Positions 1-7,625 are shown, counted from the stretch's first letter. The stretch is 7,745 nt of DNA from an uncultured Gemella sp. (GCA_927911745.1 CAKMQF010000109.1:1-7745), one strand, 5' to 3'. Made by a program: numbers and translations. Notes: a model not told the origin generated them from the letters alone.

Positions 1-33
1 ATATTATAGAATAATAAATTTATTTAAATAACT

Positions 34-63
34 AAAAAATCGAAGTTAATTTCTTAACTTCGA
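34..63 (-). terminator. intrinsic terminator of a leftward transcript
   Basis: A perfect 10-bp inverted repeat (TCGAAGTTAA / TTAACTTCGA, arms 40-49 and 54-63) encloses a 4-base loop. Read on the minus strand it is followed by six Ts (complement of A34-A39). The plus-strand side has only four Ts after a C (65-68), so leftward termination is favoured although it may work in both directions. No gene lies between it and the tuf terminator, so it appears to end the transcript from the promoter at 170-198. Confidence 0.75.
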
Positions 64-163
64 CTTTTACTATTACTACAAATATCCCTAGAGTAATTAG
101 GTTTTATTTTAATAATATACAAATTATTTAAATTTATTATATTATTTCCCCTATACTACCTTT
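34..163 (-). ncRNA. candidate small RNA between an orphan promoter and terminator
   Basis: A sigma-A promoter (170-198) is predicted to start transcription near position 163. A strong intrinsic terminator ends at about 34. The transcript would be roughly 130 nt. It has no ATG-initiated ORF and no ribosome binding site placed before a start; a TTG-initiated frame of about 22 codons has no supporting signal. I do not recognise the sequence as a known RNA family. Alternatives are a leader or attenuator for a gene beyond the left edge, or the remnant of a lost gene. What is seen is the promoter and the terminator; the RNA itself is inference. Confidence 0.4.
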
Positions 164-169
164 AAACAT

Positions 170-198
170 ATTATACACCTCTTACAGTTTTTCTGCAA
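170..198 (-). promoter_or_regulatory. sigma-A promoter facing left, no ORF downstream
   Basis: On the minus strand TTGCAG (193-198) is followed after exactly 17 bases by a consensus TATAAT (170-175). The -10 is perfect and the -35 matches 4 of 6 positions. Transcription would begin near 163 and run away from tuf. It lies beyond the tuf terminator, so it does not serve the str operon. Confidence 0.6.
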
Positions 199-217
199 GG
201 ATTTACTAAAATAGTAC

Positions 218-237
218 GTATTTTCTAATGAAAATAC
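218..237. repeat. perfect 8-bp dyad upstream of the orphan promoter
   Basis: GTATTTTC (218-225) and GAAAATAC (230-237) form a perfect inverted repeat around a 4-base centre. Nine As follow on the plus strand, so as RNA it lacks the T-tract of a terminator in either direction. It lies about 20 bp upstream of the -35 box of the leftward promoter, a position compatible with a regulator binding site. Function unknown. Confidence 0.4.
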
Positions 238-351
238 AAAAAAAAATGATTTTACAGCAAAAAATACAATATTAATACATATAATTTTTTTAAAACTATC
301 AAATTTCTCTAATTAAAATATGAACTTTATGTAAATCTATATTTAAGTATA

Positions 352-380
352 TAAAAAAAGCAAGGTGAAATTCACCTTGC
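352..380 (-). terminator. tuf / str operon intrinsic terminator
   Basis: GCAAGGTG (360-367) and CACCTTGC (373-380) form an 8-bp GC-containing stem, extendable towards a nearly perfect 21-nt palindrome. On the minus strand it is followed by seven Ts (complement of A353-A359). It lies about 22 bases after the tuf stop codon and is the expected end of the rpsL-rpsG-fusA-tuf transcript. Confidence 0.88.
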
Positions 381-402
381 TTTATGTGTTTCAATTCAAT
401 TA

Positions 403-1591
403 TTATTTAACGATTGAAGTTACAACACCTGAACCTACAGTACGTCCACCTTCACGAATTGAGAAACGAGTTCCTTCTTCGATCGCGATTGGAGAAATAA
501 GTTCTACGTTGATTGATACGTTATCCCCAGGCATTACCATTTCAGTACCTTCTGGTAAAGTAACTACACCAGTTACGTCAGTAGTACGGAAGTAGAATTG
601 AGGACGGTAGTTTGTGAAGAATGGAGTGTGACGTCCACCTTCTTCTTTAGATAATACGTACACGTCAGCTACGAATTGAGTATGAGGAGTGATTGTTTTA
701 GGAGCTGCTAAAACTTGTCCACGTTCGATATCTTCACGAGCAACACCACGTAATAATGCACCGATGTTATCTCCTGCTTCAGCGTAATCTAATAATTTAC
801 GGAACATTTCAACACCTGTTACAGTAGTTGAAGCTGGTTCTTCAGTTAATCCAACGATTTCTACTACGTCTCCAACTTTAACTTGTCCACGTTCAACACG
901 TCCAGTAGCAACTGTACCACGACCTGTGATTGAGAATACGTCCTCAACTGGCATCATGAATGGTTTAGCGTTATCACGTTCTGGAGTTGGGATGTACTCG
1001 TCAACTGTTTCCATTAATTCGATGATAGCTTTTTCTGCATCAGCGTCTCCTTCAAGAGCTTTAAGAGCAGAACCTTTGATTACTGGTAGTTCATCTCCGT
1101 CAAATCCGTATTCAGATAATAGTTCACGGACTTCCATTTCAACTAATTCTAATAACTCTTCGTCATCAACCATATCACATTTGTTTAAGAATACAACGAT
1201 TTTTGGTACTCCAACGTTACGAGATAATAAGATGTGCTCACGAGTTTGAGCCATTGGTCCATCTGTAGCAGCGATTACTAAGATAGCTCCGTCCATTTGA
1301 GCAGCACCAGTGATCATGTTTTTAACATAGTCAGCGTGTCCTGGGCAGTCTACGTGTGCGTAGTGACGGTTTGGAGTTTCGTACTCGATGTGAGAAGTGT
1401 TGATTGTGATACCACGTTCTCTTTCTTCTGGTGCGTTATCGATTGAAGCGTAGTCTTTAGCTTCTCCACCATAAGTTTTTGCTAATACAGTAGCGATAGC
1501 TGCTGTTAAAGTAGTTTTACCGTGGTCAACGTGACCAATTGTTCCAATGTTAGCATGTGTTTTACTACGGTCAAATTTTTTCTTTTGCCAT
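403..1591 (-). CDS. tuf: elongation factor Tu (one-base frameshift near its start)
   Basis: EF-Tu is the GTPase that carries aminoacyl-tRNA to the ribosomal A site in the cytoplasm. The protein is clearly bacterial EF-Tu: P-loop GHVDHGKT (residues 19-26), switch region ERGITI, DCPGH (about 81-85), NKCD (about 136-139), then the beta-barrel domains 2 and 3 ending VTSIVK. The correct start is ATG at 1591-1589 ([14 protein letters not shown]), 11 bases after an AAGGAG site. As written, a run of six Ts at 1576-1581 (As on the coding strand) is one base too long and breaks the frame after five codons. The in-frame upstream ATG at 1611 gives a spurious N-terminus ([11 protein letters not shown]) and its second and third codons are the Shine-Dalgarno itself, so it cannot be the real start. 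With one base removed the protein is 395 residues, the normal bacterial length. It is the last gene of the str operon, with its own probable promoter at 1666-1694. Confidence 0.95.
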
Positions 1592-1602
1592 TTTAAAAAT
1601 GT

Positions 1603-1608
1603 CTCCTT
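1603..1608 (-). promoter_or_regulatory. tuf ribosome binding site, decides the start
   Basis: AAGGAG on the minus strand lies 11 bases before the ATG at 1591-1589. It overlaps codons 2-3 of the longer open frame that begins at 1611, which rules that longer frame out as the true N-terminus. Confidence 0.8.
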
Positions 1609-1665
1609 CAAGTTAATAAAATTTTAATTTTTTAAATTAGTCACATAGCATTCTATGATAACTAT

Positions 1666-1694
1666 ATTTTATAATGTTACAACGAAAATTGCAA
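1666..1694 (-). promoter_or_regulatory. probable internal promoter for tuf
   Basis: On the minus strand TTGCAA (1689-1694) is separated by 17 bases from TAAAAT (1666-1671). It lies in the space between the inferred fusA stop (1721) and tuf, giving a leader of about 68 nt. An extra promoter would suit the high demand for EF-Tu. The -10 is one base off consensus and the -35 two bases off, in an AT-rich stretch, so a chance match is possible. Confidence 0.45.
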
Positions 1695-1720
1695 CTATAA
1701 AGAATAATTTTTTATTATCC

Positions 1721-3793
1721 TTATTTTTTTTTGATAATTTCTTCAGAAAATTGATTTTAGGTACTTCTTCGTAGTGGTCAAATACCATTGAGTAAGTACC
1801 ACGTCCTTGAGTTGAAGAACGTAGAGAAGTTGCATATCCGAACATTTCAGATAATGGTACTGAAGCACTTACTACTTGTGCGTTACCACGAGCTTCCATA
1901 CCTTCAACACGTCCACGACGTGAAGTGATGTCTCCCATGATATCTCCTAAGTATTCTTCAGGCATTACAACTTCAACTTTCATGATTGGTTCTAAGATTA
2001 CTGGGTTACATTTTTTAGCAGCTTCTTTAAGAGCTAATGATGCAGCAACTTTGAACGCCATTTCAGATGAATCGACATCGTGGTATGATCCATCGAATAA
2101 TTTAGCTTTAACGTCGATTAATTCGTATCCAGCTAATACCCCGTTTGCCATAGAGTCTTTTAATCCTGCTTCTACTGCTGGGATGTATTCACGAGGAACT
2201 ACCCCACCAACGATAGCATTTTCGAATTCAAATCCTGCACCTGGCTCATTTGGAGTGAACTCAATCCATACGTCCCCGTATTGTCCACGTCCACCAGATT
2301 GACGAGTGAATTTACCTTGTACTTGTGCAGCTTGTTTGAATGTTTCACGGTAAGATACCATTGGAGCACCTACTGTACATTCAACTTTGAATTCACGACG
2401 CATACGGTCAACGATGATGTCTAAGTGAAGCTCACCCATACCTGCGATGATAACTTGTCCAGTTTCTTCGTCAGTTCCAGCACGGAATGTTGGGTCTTCT
2501 TCTTGTAATTTTTGTAAAGCTGTAGACATTTTATCTTGGTCAGCTTTAGATTTTGGTTCAACTGAAAGTTGGATAACTGGTTCTGGGAATTCCATTGATT
2601 CAAGAATAACTTCGTTTTTCTCGTCACAAAGTGTGTCCCCAGTAGTAGTATCTTTAAGACCAACAGCTGCAGCGATATCACCAGCGTAAACTTCAGCGAT
2701 TTCGTTACGAGTGTTAGCGTGCATTTGTAGGATACGTCCTACACGTTCACGTTTACCTTTAGTTGAGTTTTTAACGTATGAACCAGATGATAAGATACCT
2801 GAGTACACACGGAAGAAAGTAAGTTTCCCTACGAATGGGTCAGTCATAACTTTGAAAGCTAATGCTGAGAATGGCTCTTCATCAGATGAGTGTCTTTCTA
2901 CTTCTTCATCAGTATCTGGATTTACACCTTTAATAGCTGGTACGTCTAATGGAGATGGTAGGTATTCTACTACTGCATCTAGCATTGGTTGTACCCCTTT
3001 ATATTTGAATGCTGATCCACATACTACTGGGAAGAATTCTACAGATAATGTAGCTTTACGAATTGCAGCTTTAAGCTCGTCAATTGTAATTTCTTCTCCA
3101 CCTAAGTATTTTTCCATGAAGTCTTCATCGAATTCTGCAACAGCTTCGATAAGTTTTTCACGGTATTCTTCAGCTTGATCTTGGTATTCAGCTGGAATTT
3201 CTTTAACAACAAGATTTTCCCCTACGCTACCTTCGTTGTAAATAGCTTTCATTTCAACAAGGTCAATTACACCTTCGAATAAATCTTCAGCTCCGATTGG
3301 AAGTTGAATTGGGTGTGCGTTAGCTTGTAATCTGTCGTGGATTGTTCCTACAGAGTATAGGAAGTCAGCTCCTGTTTTATCCATTTTGTTTACGAATACG
3401 ATACGAGGAACCCCATAAGTTGTAGCTTGACGCCAAACTGTTTCTGTTTGTGGTTCAACACCTGATTGCGCATCTAATACTGCTACTGATCCATCAAGTA
3501 CACGAAGTGAACGCTCAACCTCAACTGTGAAGTCTACGTGTCCCCGGTGTATCGATGATGTTGATACGGTGTTTTTTCCACTCAGCAGTTGTTGCAGCAG
3601 ATGTGATAGTGATACCACGTTCTTGTTCTTGTTCCATCCAGTCCATTTGTGAGTTACCATCGTGAGTATCTCCGATTTTGTGGATTTTCCCAGTGTAGAA
3701 CAAAATACGCTCTGTTGCAGTAGTTTTACCTGCGTCGATGTGAGCCATGATACCGATGTTACGAGTATCTTTTAAAGAAAATGCTCTAGTCAT
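1721..3793 (-). CDS. fusA: elongation factor G (three one-base insertions)
   Basis: EF-G is the translocation and ribosome-recycling GTPase. Start ATG at 3793-3791 follows an AAAGGAG site. The N-terminal part has P-loop AHIDAGKTT (residues 17-25) and switch motif ERGITIT (58-64). The frame then breaks inside the G3 motif DTPGH (81-85), because C4 at 3542-3545 (GGGG on the coding strand) has one base too many. The downstream frame continues with [15 protein letters not shown] (135-138) and domains II-V through [16 protein letters not shown]. There two more single-base excesses (T4 at 1755-1758, A4 at 1747-1750) convert the usual SISEEIIKK ending into nonsense that reads on to 1669. With the three bases removed the protein ends EEIIKKK at a TAA (1721-1723) and is 689 residues, close to the usual 692. 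If the A9 run (1724-1732) is also one too long, the end would instead read KKNKDN and run on. fusA is essential, so these breaks are most likely sequencing errors. Intact domains argue against a decayed copy. Confidence 0.93.
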
Positions 3794-3853
3794 GAGTCAA
3801 TTTTCTCCTTTCATAAATTTTTAAATGTTTTGAGTAATTTGTCTTTTATAGTG

Positions 3854-3880
3854 AAAAATTCAAGCTATAAAATAGCTTGA
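3854..3880 (-). terminator. terminator-like hairpin between rpsG and fusA
   Basis: TCAAGCTAT (3860-3868) and ATAGCTTGA (3872-3880) make a perfect 9-bp stem with a 3-base loop, followed on the minus strand by A and five Ts. An outer GTGAA/TTCAC pairing (3851-3855 with 3883-3887) can extend it and would sequester part of the T-tract. It begins 14 bases after the rpsG stop. It could partially terminate the str transcript, or set mRNA processing or stability between the ribosomal proteins and the elongation factors. Confidence 0.55.
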
Positions 3881-3894
3881 TATTCACCCTATAA

Positions 3895-4380
<486 letters not shown>

Positions 4381-4402
4381 TCACGAATTCTTTATCAAAT
4401 TT

Positions 4403-4832
4403 TTATCTTATATTATTTTTCTCTTTTGGTTTTTTAGCACCGTATAGTGAACGTCCTTGTTTACGGTCGTTAACTCCTGCAGTATCTAAAGCTCCACGGA
4501 TGATGTGGTAACGTACCCCTGGTAAGTCTTTTACACGTCCTCCACGAATAAGTACAACACTGTGTTCTTGTAGGTTGTGTCCGATACCTGGGATATATGC
4601 TGTTACTTCGATTTGGTTTGATAAACGAACACGTGCATATTTACGTAAAGCTGAGTTAGGTTTTTTTAGGTGTCATAGTCCCAACACGAGTACAAACTCC
4701 ACGTTTTTGTGGTGAAGAAATGTTAGTTTCTTTCTTTCTTTGAGAGTTGTAACCTTTGTTAAGTGCTGGTGAATCTGATTTTGATACTTTTGATTTACGA
4801 GGTTTACGAACTAATTGGTTAATAGTTGGCAT
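4403..4832 (-). CDS. rpsL: 30S ribosomal protein S12 (one-base frameshift)
   Basis: S12 is the decoding-centre protein of the small subunit that monitors codon-anticodon pairing. The frame opens [20 protein letters not shown], then [17 protein letters not shown]. It breaks at T7 (4671-4677; As on the coding strand), where six are expected for the codons CCT AAA AAA CCT. The other frame continues [49 protein letters not shown], and ends [10 protein letters not shown] at TAA (4405-4403). With the extra base removed the protein is 142 residues. The segment [16 protein letters not shown] before PQKRGVC is the insertion typical of Gram-positive S12. The lysines of TPKKPNS and GGRVKDLPG, where streptomycin resistance substitutions usually occur, are wild type. 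ATG at 4832-4830 is preceded 11 bases upstream by AGGAGG. No long open frame spans this gene as written, so automated callers will miss or split it. First gene of the str operon. Confidence 0.94.
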
Positions 4833-4863
4833 TTTCCTGATTTCCTCCTTTCCTCGATAGTCT

Positions 4864-4889
4864 GTGAATCACCTATCCAGGTGTATCAC
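4864..4889 (-). promoter_or_regulatory. rpsL leader hairpin with a CCAGGTGT element
   Basis: CACCT (4870-4874) and AGGTG (4879-4883) pair around a 4-base loop. Outer GTGA (4864-4867) pairs with TCAC (4886-4889) across a 2x2 internal loop. The element lies in the str operon 5' leader, 13 bases upstream of the rpsL Shine-Dalgarno (4844-4850). It could act as an RNA structure near the ribosome binding site, or as a DNA operator downstream of the start site, because it contains the same core as the repeats at 5041-5132. Confidence 0.45.
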
Positions 4890-4952
4890 GTTTTTAATTT
4901 TTTTATAAGCCATAGTGGCTTTACACAGAGTGCCGTAACACTCACGTACTAA

Positions 4953-4981
4953 ATAATACCACTTTTATTTTTTCTTGTCAA
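4953..4981 (-). promoter_or_regulatory. str operon promoter
   Basis: On the minus strand a perfect TTGACA (4976-4981) is followed after exactly 17 bases by TATTAT (4953-4958, one base off consensus). Transcription should start near 4946, giving a leader of about 115 nt before rpsL. The T-rich DNA at 4985-5012 (A-rich on the template side just upstream of the -35) could act as an UP element, as is common for ribosomal protein promoters. Confidence 0.8.
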
Positions 4982-5040
4982 TACTTTTTTAAAATTTTTT
5001 TTATATCTTTTTTAACTTGCTATTATCACGTTCTATTTTC

Positions 5041-5132
5041 ACACTTAACCAGGTGTATCATTTTCAACTTATAAACAAACACTTCCAGGTGTTTCATCAT
5101 TAGATTTATTATACACTATACCAGGTGTGTCT
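5041..5132. repeat. three operator-like CCAGGTGT elements spaced 36 bp apart
   Basis: CCAGGTGT begins at 5049, 5085 and 5121, exactly 36 bp apart; a fourth copy begins at 4877. Each is followed by a TCA- or TCT-like end (ATCA, TTCA, GTCT; the fourth copy ATCA). Each is preceded by an ACAC-type half-site (ACACTT at 5041 and 5079, ACACTA at 5113, TCACCT at 4869). The unit is an imperfect dyad ACACYT-N4-AGGTGT, except that the copy at 5079 has a 2-base centre. Sequence between the cores is poorly conserved, so this is not a simple tandem duplication. It looks like an array of binding sites for a dimeric regulator. I do not recognise it as CIRCE, CtsR, LexA, CcpA, Fur/Zur or CodY. Confidence 0.6.
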
Positions 5133-5184
5133 TGCTATTATTCATAGCATGTATTATTTAACTCATAAGAGAATAATTATCAAG

Positions 5185-5210
5185 ATTAGCATGATTTTTA
5201 TATTGCTAAT
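5185..5210. promoter_or_regulatory. 7-bp dyad overlapping the ABC promoter -35
   Basis: ATTAGCA (5185-5191) and TGCTAAT (5204-5210) are perfect inverted repeats around 12 bases. The right arm covers five of the six -35 bases (5203-5208). A protein bound here would compete with RNA polymerase, so this is a plausible operator. Seven-base arms in AT-rich DNA could arise by chance. Confidence 0.35.
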
Positions 5211-5231
5211 TCCTTTTGTTTGCTGTATAAT
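5203..5231 (+). promoter_or_regulatory. promoter of the ABC exporter genes
   Basis: TTGCTA (5203-5208), a 17-base spacer and a perfect TATAAT (5226-5231) predict a start near 5238. The leader is only about 26 nt and carries GGAGGGG (5252-5258) 7 bases before the ATG, so no leader RNA regulation is likely. Control is probably exerted on DNA by the dyad and repeats upstream. Confidence 0.7.
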
Positions 5232-5263
5232 TTAATTAACTTAATACATATGGAGGGGAATTT

Positions 5264-6007
5264 ATGATAAAAATTAAAAATCTTACCGTGAAATTTGACA
5301 CAAAGCTAGCCGTCGATGATTTGAGTCTTACTATTAATAATGGAGAAATATTCGGACTTATCGGGCATAACGGAGCTGGTAAATCTACTACAATCAAATC
5401 TCTAGTTAGTATACTAGAACCTACTTCAGGAGAGATTTATTTCAATGACCTACTTTTAAAAAATAATAGATTAGAATGTAAAAAACAAATTGGCTATGTT
5501 CCTGATACTCCTGATATGTTTCTTACATTATCCGCCTTTGAATATTGGTCATTAGTCGCTAGCATATATGAAATTGATAATAAAACAAGAGATGATATTC
5601 TTAATAGGTACTGCAAATTATTTAATATGGTAGGAGTTGAACACCAAGAAATTAGTTCCTTCTCTCATGGTATGAGACAAAAAGTATTTGTTATTGGAGC
5701 ATTATTATCAGAACCTAAGTTTTGGATTATGGATGAACCTATGACAGGATTAGATCCACAAGCTGCATTTGACTTAAAAAACTTAATGAAAGAACATGCC
5801 ACTAAAGGCAATAGTGTTCTATTCTCTACTCATGTCTTGGAGGTCGCTGAACATCTATGCGATAGAATAGGCATTCTCAGTAAGGGAAAACTGGTTTTTA
5901 TCGGTACACTTAACGAGCTTAAAGAACAATTTCAGGGAGATAATTTAGAAGAAATTTATCTTAATATAGTAAAAAATTCAAATTCAGATATTTTAGGTGG
6001 TGATTAA
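5264..6007 (+). CDS. ABC exporter ATP-binding protein
   Basis: This 247-residue nucleotide-binding subunit powers a membrane exporter by ATP hydrolysis. Walker A is GHNGAGKST (34-42), the signature loop is FSHGMRQK (133-140, a variant of LSGGQ seen in EcsA/BcrA-like exporters), Walker B is FWIMDEP (153-159) with catalytic E158, the D-loop is GLDP (162-165) and the switch histidine is H190. The Q-loop position reads YVPDTPD (78-84), with no glutamine, as I recall for the EcsA-like subgroup. There is no substrate-binding or membrane domain. It starts 7 bases after a GGAGG site and ends 2 bases before the permease ATG, with the permease ribosome binding site inside its last codons, so the two are translationally coupled. 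This is the first gene of a rightward operon divergent from the str operon. The substrate cannot be told from sequence; export of a peptide, drug or lipid is possible. Confidence 0.9.
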   Translation: MIKIKNLTVKFDTKLAVDDLSLTINNGEIFGLIGHNGAGKSTTIKSLVSILEPTSGEIYFNDLLLKNNRLECKKQIGYVPDTPDMFLTLSAFEYWSLVASIYEIDNKTRDDILNRYCKLFNMVGVEHQEISSFSHGMRQKVFVIGALLSEPKFWIMDEPMTGLDPQAAFDLKNLMKEHATKGNSVLFSTHVLEVAEHLCDRIGILSKGKLVFIGTLNELKEQFQGDNLEEIYLNIVKNSNSDILGGD

Positions 6008-6009
6008 AC

Positions 6010-7600
6010 ATGAGATTCAATGTAATGAAGGAATTATTCTTAACGAATCTTCTTTATAGTTTTCCTCCACAAAGAAATAAATATAGAACAAAATTCAGTG
6101 GAAAAAGCGATATAAGACATAAGCTTTTTAGAAATATATTAATGATGAATTTTTTCAATTTTTTAAATATTTTATTTGTATTTTCAATGTTTTCTCGTGG
6201 TTTTAACTTTTCTGGATCGGGTTATAGGAGTATACTTTTCTTTATTTTATTATTAGTATTTATTCAGATTTTGAATAATTTTATCAATATGTTTTACGAA
6301 AGTGATGATACATTAGCAATTATTCACTTACCTGTTACAGGATCTGAAATATTTTTTAGTAAATTGTTCACTCTACTTTCACAAGTTATTAGTAATTTTA
6401 CTCCTTTAATAGTCATAAACTTGATTATTGGATTAAATGCAGAGTTTTCAATTCAAAAATTTTTCTTCGTATTAGTATATAGTTTTGCATTTATGATTAC
6501 TTTAATATGTTCTATTATGACACTACTTTCATTTATTACTTATATCCCAAATTTTAAGAAGAATAAAGGGAAAGTTAATGCAGCTACAATATTAATTGCG
6601 TTGATATTCTTCACAGGATACATATTTAATTTTGCTCATACTTTTAAAAGTTTTGATTCAGATTATTCAGGAGATTTATTTTTAAATATACTCGTATTAG
6701 ATATTTCTAAGACTTATACTTACTTAATAGTAGCTATTATCTTAGCACTTATTTCTTTCTTTACTACATATATATTTGTAATAAGAAAATATATGAAAGA
6801 CTTATATAGAATATCAGATAATACATACACATCTAGTTCAAAAACTGTAAAAATTAAAGAAAATACTAATAGTACATCAACTACACTATTTTCTAAACTA
6901 ATTAAGAGAAATTTAAAACTATTGTTAAACAGTACAATTTCGACAACTGTATTTACTAATCTTATAATTACACTTGGTATATTTATAATTCCGATTATAG
7001 AAATTAGAAAGCACGGAGGTATTACACTACCACCAATATTCTACCCGGTAGCTATGACTATAGGATTTACATTAGCATTGTACATTAATTCTAATCCTAT
7101 GAATTTTACAAGTATAGCAATTTCACTAGAAAAAACAAGATTACTATTTTTTTAAAATCTCTTCCATTAGATTTTTAAAAAAATACCTAAAAATCAAATT
7201 AGCAATAGCTACCTTATTACAACTTGGATTTGGATTATTTGCTCTGATTATGATGTTAATTATAACTAAAACACCAATCTTATTAGCAATTGTAACAATA
7301 ATATCTTATATTATTTCAAGTATTGTCTTTTCATTCTATAGTTATACAAACGACTATAAAAAATTATATCTAAACTGGAACACTATCACAGATTTAGCTA
7401 ATCGTAGTTCGATAAATCAAGTCCTATTAACTATTTTAGCTTTCGGAGCTATTTTATTATTAGTACTACTTAATGTCGTGACATTCTTCTTAGTTACTAT
7501 GTTACCATCATCAGCACATATAGTAGGAATAGTATACTCTTTAATATTAATCATACTGTTAGTTTTTTCAATAAGAAAATTAAGAAAAAATGTATTTTGA
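6010..7600 (+). CDS. ABC exporter permease, frameshifted at a T7 run, IS at its 3' end
   Basis: This is the membrane partner of the preceding ATPase, with AGGTGG (5995-6000) as ribosome binding site. The first frame gives 381 residues with hydrophobic segments near 45-62, 73-95, 122-142, 151-178, 190-207, 236-258, 312-331 and 342-359. It then stops right after a run of seven Ts (7147-7153). Dropping one T continues LLFFKISSIRFLKKYLKIK and four more membrane segments (about 397-419, 422-443, 471-497, 504-521), giving 529 residues. The rejoined stretch SLEKTRLLFFKISSI..FLKKYLKIK resembles the S.E......K..P.....Y...K segment of about 530-residue putative ABC exporter permeases (the PF16949-like group, from memory). 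The later LNW motif (about 454-456) also fits. Its stop TGA (7598-7600) coincides with the first bases of the IS end, so the natural C-terminus may be slightly altered. The break may be a sequencing error, phase variation or true inactivation; given the same +1 pattern in essential genes I favour error. Confidence 0.75.
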
Positions 7601-7625
7601 TCTGACCCCAAAAAGTTAGACTTAG

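Larger units (their letters stand above)
1..402. other. gene-free region downstream of tuf
   Basis: I find no credible coding sequence here. The stretch is very AT-rich. From right to left it holds the tuf terminator (352-380), a perfect 8-bp dyad (218-237), a sigma-A promoter firing leftwards (170-198) and a strong hairpin with a T-tract on the minus strand (34-63). A short plus-strand frame starting at 365 runs into the antisense of tuf, has no ribosome binding site and is not a gene. Confidence 0.7.
4833..5263. other. divergent regulatory region between rpsL and the ABC exporter
   Basis: I find no gene in these 431 bases. Reading from the rpsL side it contains the rpsL ribosome binding site, a leader hairpin with one CCAGGTGT element, two small leader hairpins (4907-4921 and 4928-4943), the str promoter, an AT-rich spacer with long T-runs, three further CCAGGTGT elements at 36-bp intervals, a 7-bp dyad and the rightward ABC promoter. 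The two promoters face away from each other, about 220 bp apart. Confidence 0.75.

Noticed and set aside
1669..1720. Hydrophobic C-terminal tail ([14 protein letters not shown]) on EF-G
   Set aside because: It arises only because two extra bases displace the normal SISEEIIKK ending. Correcting them gives a stop at 1721, so it is not a membrane anchor.
1705..1730. Weak hairpin after the fusA stop as a terminator
   Set aside because: The stem AAGGATAAT/ATTATTCTT is AT-rich with a mismatch and has no T-tract, so it does not support termination.
2421..2681. Minus-strand 86-codon frame inside fusA
   Set aside because: It is an alternative frame within conserved EF-G coding sequence with no start signal.
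926..3178. Plus-strand open frames of 80-155 codons at 926, 1925, 2447 and 2711
   Set aside because: They lie antisense to tuf and fusA, have serine-rich low-information translations, lack ribosome binding sites and resemble no family. They are shadows of the codon bias of the real genes.
4907..4921. AAGCCA/TGGCTT hairpin in the rpsL leader as a terminator or attenuator
   Set aside because: On the minus strand it is followed by A-rich sequence, not Ts. The stem is only 6 bp, so termination is unlikely.
5016..5141. Repeat CTTGCTATTAT at 5016-5026 and 5131-5141
   Set aside because: Only two copies of an 11-mer in AT-rich DNA, not in register with the 36-bp elements. Probably chance or a faint old duplication.
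5049..5156. CRISPR-like array because of 36-bp periodicity
   Set aside because: Only the 8-12-bp core is conserved in each unit. The intervening bases do not form repeats of 23 or more bp with unique spacers, and there are no cas genes.
7417..7611. Minus-strand 64-codon frame over the permease 3' end and IS border
   Set aside because: It is antisense to conserved membrane segments and has no ribosome binding site or family resemblance.
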